A stretch of DNA of 44,579 nucleotides from Bacteroides muris (ex Afrizal et al. 2022) (GCF_004793475.1 NZ_SRYZ01000030.1:1-44579); one strand, 5' to 3'; positions 14,788 through 23,855 are shown, numbered from the stretch's first letter. Notes: generated by a model from the sequence alone, not told the origin. Numbers and translations are program-made.

Positions 14788-15990
14788 ATGAAAAAGTTTT
14801 TCTCTTTTTTTTCTTTGTTTCTGTTAATCCCGCTTTTTGCTGTCGCTTCGAAAGTAGGAGACCGTACAATCCCTGCAGAAGTGGCGCAATTCTCTGACAG
14901 TTTGAAACAGAAGTTTGCACCGGATAAGCGCGTGGCTTTGTTTGATGTAGATTACTCTTTCTCCGGAAAGAATGTGATGTTGCGTGGTGTCACCACCTCG
15001 GCAGAGGCAAAGAAGGCTTTGCTGGATGGTTTGGAGAAGAAGGGATATGCGGTGATGGATTGTCTGCAAGTGCTTCCGGATGAGGCCGGGCTTGAAGGCA
15101 AGACGTATGGCATTGTCAATGTGTCTGTGTGCAATCTTCGGGTGCATCCGGATTTCTCTTCGGAAATGATGACGCAAGGTTTGATGGGTATGCCGGTGCG
15201 GGTGTTGCAGCGCGACGGCTGGTATCGTATCCAGACACCGGACAGCTACATTGCATGGGTTCATCGAGTAGGCATACATCCCGTTACGCGGGAAGAGTTG
15301 GCCGTTTGGAATAGTGCGGAGAAAATTGTAGTGACTTCACATTACGGCTTTGTCTACTCGCAGCCTAGCCAGGCATCGCAGACCGTCTCTGATGTTGCTG
15401 CCGGAAACCGCCTGAAGTGGGAGGGGACAAAAGGCGCCTTTTATAAGGTGGCTTATCCCGATGGCCGCCAGGGATATATTTCCAAATCCATCTCCATGCC
15501 GGAGAAGAAATGGCGGGCCGCCTTGAAGCAGGACGCCGCCAGCATTATAGCTACGGCGCATAGCCTGATGGGCATCCCTTATCTTTGGGCTGGCACTTCC
15601 TCCAAAGGGGTGGATTGTAGCGGCTTCATGCGCACTGTTCTTTTCATGCACGACATCATCATTCCGCGGGATGCTTCCCAACAGGCATACGTGGGCGAGC
15701 ATATCGATATCGCTCCTGATTTCAGTAACCTCCAGCCGGGCGATTTGATTTTCTTCGGACGCAAGGCGACACCGGAACGCAAGGAACGTGTGGTGCATGT
15801 CGGAATGTATATCGGCAACAAGCGCTTCATCCATTCGCAAGGCGATGTGCGTGTCAACAGTTTCAATCCCGATGACGAGCTGTTCGATGAATACAACCTC
15901 GGTCGACTGCTGTTCGCTACGCGCGTGTTACCTTATATAAATAAGGAGGCGTCACTCAATACAACTGCCACCAACCTATATTATAAATAA
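14788..15990 (+). CDS. Secreted NlpC/P60 peptidoglycan endopeptidase with SH3 domains
   Basis: This 400-residue exported cysteine peptidase probably cuts murein peptides, typically gamma-D-Glu-diaminopimelate bonds. It has a signal peptide (MKKFFSFFSLFLLIPLFAVA). Two bacterial SH3-like segments follow: YGIVNVSVCNLRVHPDFSSE around residues 110-180, and VVTSHYGFVYSQPS then GDVAAGN-type strands around 190-250. The C-terminal NlpC/P60 domain carries Cys277 in GVDCSGF, His337 in VVHVGMYIG and a polar third residue at His349 in FIHSQ. It is the first gene of an operon with the dipeptide epimerase and a transglutaminase. The product of such cleavage, L-Ala-D-Glu, is the classic substrate of the epimerase that follows. 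Confidence 0.92.
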   Translation: MKKFFSFFSLFLLIPLFAVASKVGDRTIPAEVAQFSDSLKQKFAPDKRVALFDVDYSFSGKNVMLRGVTTSAEAKKALLDGLEKKGYAVMDCLQVLPDEAGLEGKTYGIVNVSVCNLRVHPDFSSEMMTQGLMGMPVRVLQRDGWYRIQTPDSYIAWVHRVGIHPVTREELAVWNSAEKIVVTSHYGFVYSQPSQASQTVSDVAAGNRLKWEGTKGAFYKVAYPDGRQGYISKSISMPEKKWRAALKQDAASIIATAHSLMGIPYLWAGTSSKGVDCSGFMRTVLFMHDIIIPRDASQQAYVGEHIDIAPDFSNLQPGDLIFFGRKATPERKERVVHVGMYIGNKRFIHSQGDVRVNSFNPDDELFDEYNLGRLLFATRVLPYINKEASLNTTATNLYYK

Positions 15991-16092
15991 TAATTTAGTT
16001 GATAGTTAGGCTGTGTAAAGTTGACGTTTGGAACTGTAAGGTTCTGCTTTAGCTTTCCAGAGTAGGCTTTCAACTTTCAATTTTCAACTATT

Positions 16093-17265
16093 ATGTCAAA
16101 CAGAAGAGATTTCCTGAAAACCGCCGCTTTTGCCGCAATCGGCTCAGGCATGGCAATCAGTCATGTATTTGCCGGAGGAAATGGTGCTCCTTCCTTGTTC
16201 AACGTGAACAGCAGGGCAGGTGTAACACCCAAGATGAAATTGCGTTTCTTCCCGTATGAACTGAAATTGCGCCATGTCTTTACAGTGGCCACCCATTCGC
16301 GTACTACCACTCCCGACGTTCAGGTCGAGATAGAATATGACGGTATTATCGGTTATGGTGAAGCCTCCATGCCCCCGTACCTGCAACACGAACTAGGCAC
16401 AATGGACAGTGTATTGGCTTTTCTGAAGAAGGTACAGGATGTCATCGGCCAATTCTCAGACCCTTTTCAGTTGGAAGATATACTGGCTTATATAGACAGT
16501 CTCTCGGCAGGGGATTCTGCTGCTAAAACCGCTGTGGATATCGCCTTGCACGACCTTGTGGGCAAGCTGCTGCAAGCTCCCTGGTATAAGATATGGGGGT
16601 TGGACAAGGAGAAGACTCCCTCTACAACCTTCACCATCGGCATTGATACGGCCGACGTGGTGCGTGAAAAGACGAAAGAGTGTGCCGACCGGTTCAATAT
16701 CCTTAAAGTGAAGCTGGGGCGGGAGAACGACAAGGAAATGATAGAGACAATCCGTTCAGTGACAGACCTTCCGATTGCCATTGATGCCAATCAAGGCTGG
16801 AAAGACAAACATCATGCGCTCGATATGATACATTGGCTGCACGAAAAAGGAATTGTCATGATAGAGCAACCGATGCCCAAGGAACAACTGGACGATATTG
16901 CATGGGTCACCCAGCAAAGCCCGTTGCCCATATTTGCCGATGAGTCCATCCAGCGTCTGAAGGATGTGGCAGGTTTGAAGGGGGCCTTTACGGGCATCAA
17001 CATCAAGTTGATGAAGTGTACCGGCATGCGCGAAGCCTGGAAGATGGTGACTTTGGCACGTGCATTGGACATGAAAGTGATGGTGGGTTGTATGACCGAG
17101 ACCTCTTGTGCCATTACCGCTGCCTCCCAATTCTCTCCGGCGGTGGACTTTGCCGACTTGGACGGCAGCCTGCTGATAGCGAACGACCGTTTCAAAGGTA
17201 TGGAAGTTGTGAAAGGTAAGATAACGTTGCCTGATTTGCCGGGTATTGGAGTGGTGAAGTCATGA
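16093..17265 (+). CDS. Dipeptide (L-Ala-D/L-Glu type) epimerase, enolase superfamily, Tat-exported
   Basis: This 390-residue enzyme of the muconate-lactonizing-enzyme subgroup of the enolase superfamily epimerises dipeptides such as L-Ala-D-Glu for use as nutrient. Catalytic features are the LKVKLG pair of lysines (~205/207), metal ligands Asp231 (IDANQGW), Glu258 (MIEQPM) and Asp283 (ADES), and Lys305 on the far side (NIKLMKC). The N-terminus MSNRRDFLKTAAFAAIGSG is a twin-arginine-type signal, so the enzyme is likely folded before export to the periplasm or envelope, unlike cytoplasmic E. coli YcjG. The next gene overlaps its stop by 4 bp (ATGA), which indicates translational coupling. Substrate assignment rests on context and motifs. 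Confidence 0.88.
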   Translation: MSNRRDFLKTAAFAAIGSGMAISHVFAGGNGAPSLFNVNSRAGVTPKMKLRFFPYELKLRHVFTVATHSRTTTPDVQVEIEYDGIIGYGEASMPPYLQHELGTMDSVLAFLKKVQDVIGQFSDPFQLEDILAYIDSLSAGDSAAKTAVDIALHDLVGKLLQAPWYKIWGLDKEKTPSTTFTIGIDTADVVREKTKECADRFNILKVKLGRENDKEMIETIRSVTDLPIAIDANQGWKDKHHALDMIHWLHEKGIVMIEQPMPKEQLDDIAWVTQQSPLPIFADESIQRLKDVAGLKGAFTGINIKLMKCTGMREAWKMVTLARALDMKVMVGCMTETSCAITAASQFSPAVDFADLDGSLLIANDRFKGMEVVKGKITLPDLPGIGVVKS

Positions 17266-18596
17266 GAAAGCTATTGTATACCGTTGCTCTGTTTGTGATG
17301 GCTTCTGCATGCAGCACGAAGCCCGAGAGCAAGCCCTATAATTGGGAGGACGACCTGCACCAACGTCTGCTTACTGATTTCTGTATGACGGAATCCCAGG
17401 TGAAGGACTATATCCGCAAGTATATTCCCGACGTGACCGATGAGCAGATGCGTCAGTGGGAAGCCTCCAAAGCTTTGGAGTGCATGGTGCTGGATGGAGA
17501 GAAACGCTATTTCCGCAATGCCGGGCCTAACCTGTTTCGTGTGGATTCCACTTGCTATGGCCTTAAGATGGCCAAGGAAGGCACTTCGCCAAGTGGCAGC
17601 GAGAAAGTGAATATGGAGAACCTGCCCGAAATTATTTCTGCTGTGAAGAAGGAGGGCGAGGTCATTGTTGCGCCTAAGCGCATGCGCGTTACCTACACGT
17701 TGACCGTGGATACCAATGCCGTGCCTGCCGGGAAAATCATCCGTTGCTGGTTGCCCTATCCCCGTCAGGACCAGGCCCGGCAGCAGGATGTGAAATTCAT
17801 TTCGGCCAGCGAACCGCAGTACACCTTTTCCTCGCCCGAGTGTCGTCACAGCACATTGTACATGGAGAAACGCGCTGTCGAAGGCGAGCCGACCGTATTC
17901 TCCGAAACCTTTGAGTTTACTGCCAACGGTGAATGGCATAATCTGAAGCCTGACGACGTGCACCCCTATGATACGACGACCTCCCTTTATAAGGAATATA
18001 CTGCCGAGCGTGAGAAGCATATCGTCTTTTCTCCGCGCTTGCGCGAACTTGCTGCCAAATTGACAGCTGGTGAATCCAATCCCTACCTGAAGGCAAAACG
18101 CATCTTCCGGTGGGTGAATGACAACTTCCCGTGGGCCTCTGCACGCGAATATTCCACCATTGAGAATATCCCGGAATATGTATTGGACAACCGTCACGGA
18201 GACTGCGGCCAAGTCAGTCTACTGTTTATTACGCTTTGCCGCATCAGTGGCATTCCCGCACATTTCCAGAGCGGCTTCATGATGCATCCCCGCGCGTGGA
18301 ATCTGCACGATTGGGCGGAAATCTACTTTGAAGGTGTGGGTTGGGTGCCCGTCGACCAGTCATTCGGCATTCCTGCCTTTGCCCGCAATGCCGACGAGGA
18401 ATATTTCTTCCTGGGAGGTATTGACTCTTGGCGCATGATTGTGAACACCGATTACGGCATGCCGTTACAGCCCGAAAAACAGTATCCCCGTAGCGAGACG
18501 GTCGACTTCCAGCGTGGCGAGGTGGAGTGGGAGGGAGGCAACCTCTACTTTCCGCAATGGGACTACCACATGGATATTGATTACTTGAATTATTGA
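17262..18596 (+). CDS. Lipoprotein transglutaminase-like (papain-fold) protein
   Basis: This 444-residue lipoprotein has a signal sequence ending in the lipobox MASAC (Cys17). Its C-terminal half is a transglutaminase-like core with Cys315 in HGDCGQVSLLF, His349 in NLHDWAEIYFEGVGW and Asp365 in VPVDQS, the full papain-like triad. The N-terminal ~140 residues are helical and charged. Between them lies a beta-rich region (VTYTLTVDTNAVPAGKIIRC) typical of this two-domain group. Bacterial members often act as peptidases or amidases rather than cross-linkers. Overlap with the epimerase gene and co-occurrence with an NlpC/P60 enzyme suggest a part in degrading murein peptides at the cell surface. 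That role is inferred. Confidence 0.88.
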   Translation: MRKLLYTVALFVMASACSTKPESKPYNWEDDLHQRLLTDFCMTESQVKDYIRKYIPDVTDEQMRQWEASKALECMVLDGEKRYFRNAGPNLFRVDSTCYGLKMAKEGTSPSGSEKVNMENLPEIISAVKKEGEVIVAPKRMRVTYTLTVDTNAVPAGKIIRCWLPYPRQDQARQQDVKFISASEPQYTFSSPECRHSTLYMEKRAVEGEPTVFSETFEFTANGEWHNLKPDDVHPYDTTTSLYKEYTAEREKHIVFSPRLRELAAKLTAGESNPYLKAKRIFRWVNDNFPWASAREYSTIENIPEYVLDNRHGDCGQVSLLFITLCRISGIPAHFQSGFMMHPRAWNLHDWAEIYFEGVGWVPVDQSFGIPAFARNADEEYFFLGGIDSWRMIVNTDYGMPLQPEKQYPRSETVDFQRGEVEWEGGNLYFPQWDYHMDIDYLNY

Positions 18597-18615
18597 GGCA
18601 ATATCTGCCCTCTAA

Positions 18616-18705
18616 AAACAGATGATGCGTTCAACCCGAACGCATCATCTGTTTACCCCCAATACATCATCCGTTTCGTCCGAAACGGATGATGCGTCTT
18701 TTTAT
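18616..18705. repeat. 22-bp periodic GATGATG/CATCATC repeats forming twin hairpins
   Basis: Four units start at 18618, 18640, 18662 and 18684/5. Their cores read GATGATG, CATCATC, CATCATC, GATGATG, spaced 22, 22 and 23 bp. Units 1-2 form a perfect 17-bp stem (18616-18632 with 18638-18654). Units 3-4 form a 14-bp stem (18665-18678 with 18681-18694) followed by TCTTTTT, so the block can also terminate the murein-peptide operon. The same unit recurs in direct orientation at 31905-32014. The rest of the 325-bp gap before htrA holds no gene. Confidence 0.75.
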
Positions 18706-18921
18706 GCCCTATCTGTCAGTTCTTTAACAGTCGGCAATCGTACATAAATGCTAATTTGTCAGTCTTTGCCGTTAACCGCTGTTAAGCCCTAAATATTCTC
18801 TGTTAAAAGAGAACAAAAAAAAGCGACAAGCGGAATAACTGAACGTTTTTTGTCGTTATTTTAACGTCGTAATGTTAAACAAAACTCAGATATTAACAAT
18901 TTAAATAATAGGAAAAATAGT

Positions 18922-20451
18922 ATGAAACAGACAACAAAAAACATCCTTGGAGTTGCAGCTATCGTGCTCCTGAGCTCTGGAGTGGCTGGATTGACCACTT
19001 ATAAAATGCTGAATAAGGAAAAGCCTGCCGCATTCAGCGAGTTGTTTCAGCAGAACCCGAATAATCTGCTGCCGGCAGCTTTTCATGCAACGGATGCCCA
19101 GCCTGTGGATTTGACACAAGCAGCGGAGAGCTCGCTCCATGCTGTAGTGCATATACGTGCCACTCAGCTGAGTAAGACTCAGACGGTGCAAGAACAGCCG
19201 GATATTTTTGACTTCTTCTTTGGAGACGGTCGTGGACGCCAGCGCCAGATACAGACCCAGCCGCGTGTAGGTTTCGGTTCGGGTGTCATCATATCCAAAG
19301 ACGGATATATTGTGACGAATAATCACGTGGTGGAAGGTGCTGATGAAATCACCGTGAAACTGAATGACGACCGTGAGCTGAAGGGACGCATCATCGGTAC
19401 TGACCCCAGCACGGACTTAGCATTGATTAAGATTGAAGGGGATGATTTCCCGACAATTCCGGTTGGTGACTCCGACCAGTTGAAGGTGGGAGAATGGGTA
19501 TTGGCTGTAGGCAACCCCTTCAACCTGAACTCTACCGTAACAGCCGGTATCGTCAGTGCAAAAGCCCGCTCCATTGGCTCTTCCACCTCCAACGGGCAAG
19601 CTGCAAACATTCAGTCCTTCATTCAGACCGATGCTGCCATCAACCAAGGTAATAGTGGTGGTGCGTTGGTGAATGCCAAAGGCGAGCTGGTTGGCATCAA
19701 TGCCATGCTCTACTCACCCACGGGTGCTTATTCCGGTTATGGTTTTGCCATTCCTACCAGCATTATGACAAAGGTGGTAGCCGACTTGAAACAGTTTGGT
19801 ACCGTGCAGCGCGCTCTCCTTGGCATTAAGGGTAGTGATTTGAGCACAGACTTGCAGATGGACGAACGCTGGACTGAAGAGCTGAAGAAGAAGGCCGACG
19901 AACTTGGCGTGAAAGAGGGGGTCTATGTGGCCGAAGTTGTTGAAGGTGGTTCCGCTGCCGGCGTCTTGAAGGAAAACGATGTAATCATAGCATTGAATGG
20001 CAAGAAGATTCACAAGTTCTCGGATTTGCAGGAAATGCTGGCAAAACACCGTCCGGGCGACAAGGTGAAGGTAACGGTGGTTCGTGACAAGAAGGAAAAG
20101 GTATTCGAAATCACGCTGAAGAATGAGCAAGGCACTACGAAGGTAGTGAAGGATGCCGGAATGGAAATCCTGGGTGCAGCCTTTAAGCCCGTGTCTTCCG
20201 AGCTGAAGAAGCAGTTGAACCTGGGTTACGGGCTGGAAGTTACCGGTGTTACCAATGGCAAGATGGCCGATGCTGGTATCCGTAAAGGATTCATCATTCT
20301 GAAGGCCAACGGAGTGTCGATGAAGACGGTGGATGATTTGGAAAAGGCGATGAAAGAGGCAAGAAAGTCTCCTGAACAAGGTTTGTTCATCACCGGTATG
20401 TTCCCGTCAGGAAAGCGTGCAATGTATGCCGTTGATTTGACCCAAGAATAA
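18922..20451 (+). CDS. HtrA/DegP-family periplasmic serine protease with two PDZ domains
   Basis: This 509-residue envelope quality-control protease has an N-terminal membrane anchor or signal (VAAIVLLSSGVAGLTTYKML). The trypsin-like domain carries His135 (TNNHVVEGAD), Asp165 (STDLALIKIE) and Ser245 (QGNSGGALVN). A first PDZ domain spans residues ~290-390 (GVYVAEVVEGGSAAGVLKEN) and a second ~410-500 (LEVTGVTNGKMADAGIRKGF). Length and order fit DegP/DegQ. It stands alone, with hairpins before it and a terminator at 20511-20543 after it. Degradation of misfolded periplasmic proteins is the family role; stress induction is likely but not visible in the sequence. Confidence 0.95.
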   Translation: MKQTTKNILGVAAIVLLSSGVAGLTTYKMLNKEKPAAFSELFQQNPNNLLPAAFHATDAQPVDLTQAAESSLHAVVHIRATQLSKTQTVQEQPDIFDFFFGDGRGRQRQIQTQPRVGFGSGVIISKDGYIVTNNHVVEGADEITVKLNDDRELKGRIIGTDPSTDLALIKIEGDDFPTIPVGDSDQLKVGEWVLAVGNPFNLNSTVTAGIVSAKARSIGSSTSNGQAANIQSFIQTDAAINQGNSGGALVNAKGELVGINAMLYSPTGAYSGYGFAIPTSIMTKVVADLKQFGTVQRALLGIKGSDLSTDLQMDERWTEELKKKADELGVKEGVYVAEVVEGGSAAGVLKENDVIIALNGKKIHKFSDLQEMLAKHRPGDKVKVTVVRDKKEKVFEITLKNEQGTTKVVKDAGMEILGAAFKPVSSELKKQLNLGYGLEVTGVTNGKMADAGIRKGFIILKANGVSMKTVDDLEKAMKEARKSPEQGLFITGMFPSGKRAMYAVDLTQE

Positions 20452-20510
20452 AGAATAGGGATAGTTTGGTAAGTAGATTGTAATATTAGCTAACAATAGC
20501 GAAAAAGGGG

Positions 20511-20543
20511 GTGCCGGTACAATACATACCGGCATTCTTTTTG
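20511..20543 (+). terminator. Terminator after htrA
   Basis: TGCCGGTA (20512-20519) pairs with TACCGGCA (20527-20534) around a 7-nt loop, followed by TTCTTTTTG. Confidence 0.75.
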
Positions 20544-20591
20544 TTATATAGGATAAGATATAAATAAGGTAAAAAAGTTAGGATGAAATTA

Positions 20592-20620
20592 TTGTAACAA
20601 AATAATTTGTCGTACCTTTG
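20592..20620 (+). promoter_or_regulatory. rpoD promoter
   Basis: TTG at 20592-20594 and TACCTTTG at 20613-20620 are 18 bp apart and match the Bacteroides housekeeping promoter. Transcription would start ~20 bp before the rpoD ATG. Confidence 0.6.
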
Positions 20621-20643
20621 CAACCCAAATCTGTATTATAAGA

Positions 20644-21504
20644 ATGAGACAACTTAAAATTACCAAAAGTATCACTAACAGAGAGAGCGCTTCTCTTGAT
20701 AAGTATTTGCAGGAAATCGGTCGCGAGGACCTCATTACTGTTGAAGAGGAAGTGGAGCTCGCTCAGCGCATCCGCAAGGGTGACCGTGTTGCATTGGAGA
20801 AATTGACACGTGCCAATCTGCGTTTCGTTGTATCTGTGGCCAAGCAGTACCAGAACCAAGGTTTGAGCTTGCCCGACTTGATTAACGAAGGCAATTTAGG
20901 ACTGATTAAGGCCGCCGAAAAGTTCGATGAAACACGTGGTTTCAAGTTCATCAGTTATGCAGTATGGTGGATACGTCAGTCCATTCTGCAGGCTTTGGCA
21001 GAGCAGTCGCGTATTGTGCGTCTTCCGTTGAACCAGGTGGGTTCGCTGAATAAAATCAGCAAGGCCTTCTCCAAGTTCGAGCAGGAAAACGAACGTCGTC
21101 CGTCTCCCGAAGAGCTTGCCGATGAATTGGAAATCCCTGTTGACAAAATCTCTGATACACTGAAGGTGTCCGGCCGTCATATCTCGGTAGATGCACCTTT
21201 CGTAGAGGGAGAGGACAACAGCTTGCTCGATGTGTTGGTCAACGACGACTCCCCTATGGCCGACCGCTCTTTGGTGAACGAGTCTCTTGCGAGGGAAATT
21301 GATAGAGCTCTTTCTACGTTAACCGATAGGGAAAAAGAAATCATACAGATGTTTTTCGGTATCGGACAGCAGGAAATGACATTAGAAGAAATCGGCGACA
21401 AATTCGGCTTGACCCGTGAGCGTGTGCGTCAGATTAAGGAAAAAGCAATCAGAAGATTAAGACAAAGTAATCGTAGTAAATTGCTCAAATCTTATTTGGG
21501 ATAA
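20644..21504 (+). CDS. rpoD: Primary RNA polymerase sigma factor (RpoD)
   Basis: This 286-residue group-1-type sigma-70 factor is the short primary sigma of Bacteroidetes, which lacks region 1.1. Region 1.2 is at residues ~18-50 ([20 protein letters not shown]). Region 2 is at ~55-125, with [20 protein letters not shown] and [19 protein letters not shown]. Region 3 spans ~130-210. Region 4 ends with [20 protein letters not shown] then KEKAIRRLR, which contacts the -33 element. Bacteroides promoters recognised by this factor have the TAnnTTTG -7 box seen throughout the window. The gene is monocistronic, between its own promoter and the terminator at 21542. Confidence 0.97.
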   Translation: MRQLKITKSITNRESASLDKYLQEIGREDLITVEEEVELAQRIRKGDRVALEKLTRANLRFVVSVAKQYQNQGLSLPDLINEGNLGLIKAAEKFDETRGFKFISYAVWWIRQSILQALAEQSRIVRLPLNQVGSLNKISKAFSKFEQENERRPSPEELADELEIPVDKISDTLKVSGRHISVDAPFVEGEDNSLLDVLVNDDSPMADRSLVNESLAREIDRALSTLTDREKEIIQMFFGIGQQEMTLEEIGDKFGLTRERVRQIKEKAIRRLRQSNRSKLLKSYLG

Positions 21505-21541
21505 ATAAGAAATATCAGTTTCCGACAAATAGAAGGAATTA

Positions 21542-21578
21542 AAAACCGTACGTCTTTAGTAGGCGTGCGGTTTTTTTT
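21542..21578 (+). terminator. Terminator after rpoD
   Basis: AAAACCGTACG pairs with CGTGCGGTTTT (one G-T pair), followed by a T-run. TATCTTTG at 21580-21587 then begins the next transcription unit. Confidence 0.8.
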
Positions 21579-21579
21579 A

Positions 21580-21587
21580 TATCTTTG
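21580..21587 (+). promoter_or_regulatory. Candidate -7 box for the small secreted protein
   Basis: TATCTTTG directly follows the rpoD terminator, 38 bp before the next ATG. The leader contains the AT-rich words CATAACTTATAACTCATAAC that recur at 37633-37665. Confidence 0.45.
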
Positions 21588-21624
21588 TCCCATTGATAAT
21601 TCATAACTTATAACTCATAACTCA

Positions 21625-22023
21625 ATGAAATACGTTCGTATACTTTGTGCCGTAGCTTTGGTTTTTGCGTTGTGTTCGGCTTTTACAATGAAAGATAAGG
21701 AAAAGGCTGTATATGCTTTTGGGGTGGCGGCTTCTTTCAATGATTCCATCGTATATTATACAGACATCCAGGTATTGGACAGCGTAGAGCTGGATAAGAA
21801 TGGATTCTTGCCCAAGCGTGATTTATACACTTACCAGCTAAAGAACTATCTGGAGTACAATCTGCAGAAGCCGGACTATACTTGCATGATTTATTTCTCT
21901 GAAAACAAGAAAAGGTTGGAAAAAGAGGCTGCAAAGGTAAAGGGCAAGTATAAGAGGAATAAGAATATGGTTCTGCAGGTAGTAGAGCCGGGGGCCTTTA
22001 GTTTTAAGAAACCGCAGGAATAA
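21625..22023 (+). CDS. Small secreted protein of unknown function
   Basis: This 132-residue protein has a signal peptide (MKYVRILCAVALVFALCSAF, probably cleaved after the AF/TM region). The mature part is short and charged, with VYAFGVAASFNDSIVYYTDI, a DSVELDKNGFLPKRDLY segment, LKNYLEYNL, and a lysine-rich tail (KVKGKYKRNKNMVLQVVEPG). I do not recognise a characterised family. The alternation of strands and one amphipathic helix suggests a small alpha/beta periplasmic domain. It ends 11 bp before the BIG2-clostripain lipoprotein on the same strand, so the two are probably co-transcribed from the promoter at 21580. Confidence 0.75.
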   Translation: MKYVRILCAVALVFALCSAFTMKDKEKAVYAFGVAASFNDSIVYYTDIQVLDSVELDKNGFLPKRDLYTYQLKNYLEYNLQKPDYTCMIYFSENKKRLEKEAAKVKGKYKRNKNMVLQVVEPGAFSFKKPQE

Positions 22024-22034
22024 AATATATTGTT

Positions 22035-23786
22035 ATGAAAATGACTTTTCGTATTTTGCTTTGGATTTGTCTTTCTGGCCTTTTTGTTGCTTGTAATGAT
22101 GACAATCCGGTGATAGAGATAGTAAACGTAACAAGTGTTGCGTTAAATAAGAATACACTATCACTGGAAAATGGTCAGAGTGAAACTTTAGTAGCTGCCA
22201 TAACTCCTGCTGATGCAACAAATAAAAAGCTAATTTGGATTTCTAGTGACCCTAGTGTTGCAACGGTTGACGATAATGGTAAGATAACAGCTTTAAAATC
22301 AGGAAGTACTACGATTCTTGTGGTGACAGAAGACGGAGCAAAAACGGCTACTTGCGTAGTGACGTGTGGTGACGAAACTCCTCCAGATTCTGAAGTGGTG
22401 TTAGTGGAAAGTATTTCGTTGAATGCCAGTAGATTATTGCTCAGACGAGGTGGTAGTGAAATACTTATGGCTACTATAACACCTGAAAATGCTACAAATA
22501 AAAATGTCAAATGGACTTCAAGTGATGAAACTATAGCAAAAGTTGATGCAGATGGTGAAGTAACGGCATTAAAATTGGGTAGTGCTGCAATCATAGCGAC
22601 TACTGAAGATGGTGCAAAAGTTGCCACTTGTACTGTAACGGTTAGTGATATTGCTGCTCAGCGTACGGTATTGGTTTATATCGTAGCAGATAAAAACGGA
22701 TTGGATGAAAACTATAATAACCAGAATTTTGCTACTCAGGATGTGGAAGAAATGATGGAAGGTATGAAGTCCGTTGATGCTTCGCTATACAATCTGTTGG
22801 TTTATCTGGATAATAATGATAATCCGGTTTTGTTCCGTATAAATAGTGATAAAAAAGGGAATGTAAACAAGGAAATCATCAAAGAATATGGAGAGCAGGT
22901 TTCAACTGATACTTCTGTTATGAAGGAGGTACTGGCGCGTGCTTTCAATGACTATCCGGCTGACAGTTACGGTTTAGTGTATTGGTCGCATTGCGACGGA
23001 TGGATTCCATATCCTTTAGAAGCACCTAAGACTCGTTGGGTAGGTCAAGATAAGGGAGATGGTAGTGACAACCGGATGAATATTTCAGGCTTGATGACTG
23101 TTTTGGATTCAGCGCCATACTTTGATTTCATTATGTTCGATGCGTGTTTCATGATGTCGGTTGAGGTTGCTTACGAACTACGTAAACATACTGATTATTA
23201 CATTGGATCACCAACAGAGAATCCTGGACCAGGTGCGCCATACAATAGGATTGTTCCGTTGATGTTCAGACAAGATGCGGCTATTGCAATGACTGCCGAA
23301 TATTTTAAAGCATATTACGAGCTATATAATGGTGGAGTCGGTATGACTAATGCAAATTGGACGGGTGGAACTTCTATAGCAGCGCTGAAAACCGAAGGAT
23401 TGGAAAATCTGGCAGCAGTGACGAAGCAGGTTCTTCAAAACACTACAGACATTTCTGAGCTTCGTTCAAGTGTCTTTGATTACGATAAGCGTAATTCTTA
23501 TAACGGACATGTTGGCTATTACGATATGGTAGATATGATGAAGCATCTCACGGACAATTCCGGTTATTCTGCATGGAGGCAAGCTTTCGATAACGTTATT
23601 GGCTATTGGAATACTACTCCAAAAAACTATTCCCAGTTTGCCTCTATGTTCTCAATGGAGGGTACAAACGGAGTGACGCATTATATTCCTTCCACTGCTA
23701 ATACGCAAAATGCTGAGGTCGCCAATGCGGCATATCGTATAACTTCATGGTATAAAGATACCGGTCTTTCCAGGCTTGATTGGTAA
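22035..23786 (+). CDS. Lipoprotein with two BIG2 domains and a clostripain (C11) protease domain
   Basis: This 583-residue surface lipoprotein has a signal with lipobox LFVAC (Cys20). Two bacterial Ig-like BIG2 domains follow: residues ~32-112 (VALNKNTLSLENGQSETLVA, WISSDPSVATVDDNGKITAL) and ~124-204 (ISLNASRLLLRRGGSEILMA, WTSSDETIAKVDADGEVTAL). The C-terminal ~370 residues form a clostripain-like cysteine peptidase of family C11, with the catalytic pair His319 (YWSHCDGW) and Cys371 (MFDACFM). C11 enzymes cut after Arg or Lys and usually self-activate. The BIG2 repeats probably hold the protease away from the membrane or bind polysaccharide. Substrate is unknown. A perfect terminator follows at 23808. 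Confidence 0.9.
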   Translation: MKMTFRILLWICLSGLFVACNDDNPVIEIVNVTSVALNKNTLSLENGQSETLVAAITPADATNKKLIWISSDPSVATVDDNGKITALKSGSTTILVVTEDGAKTATCVVTCGDETPPDSEVVLVESISLNASRLLLRRGGSEILMATITPENATNKNVKWTSSDETIAKVDADGEVTALKLGSAAIIATTEDGAKVATCTVTVSDIAAQRTVLVYIVADKNGLDENYNNQNFATQDVEEMMEGMKSVDASLYNLLVYLDNNDNPVLFRINSDKKGNVNKEIIKEYGEQVSTDTSVMKEVLARAFNDYPADSYGLVYWSHCDGWIPYPLEAPKTRWVGQDKGDGSDNRMNISGLMTVLDSAPYFDFIMFDACFMMSVEVAYELRKHTDYYIGSPTENPGPGAPYNRIVPLMFRQDAAIAMTAEYFKAYYELYNGGVGMTNANWTGGTSIAALKTEGLENLAAVTKQVLQNTTDISELRSSVFDYDKRNSYNGHVGYYDMVDMMKHLTDNSGYSAWRQAFDNVIGYWNTTPKNYSQFASMFSMEGTNGVTHYIPSTANTQNAEVANAAYRITSWYKDTGLSRLDW

Positions 23787-23807
23787 AACCATTAAAACTA
23801 TATACTG

Positions 23808-23855
23808 AACGGGTTATCATAGAAAAAGCAATCTATGATAACCCGTTTCTTTTAT
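23808..23855 (+). terminator. Terminator after the clostripain gene
   Basis: AACGGGTTATCATAGA (23808-23823) pairs perfectly with TCTATGATAACCCGTT (23832-23847), followed by TCTTTT. Confidence 0.85.

Noticed and set aside
17271..18212. A 313-codon minus frame opposite the transglutaminase
   Set aside because: Shadow of a gene with a clear lipobox and catalytic triad.
18616..18705. CRISPR-like array
   Set aside because: The repeats are contiguous 22-bp units that invert, with no unique spacers and no cas genes; the same applies to 31905-32014.
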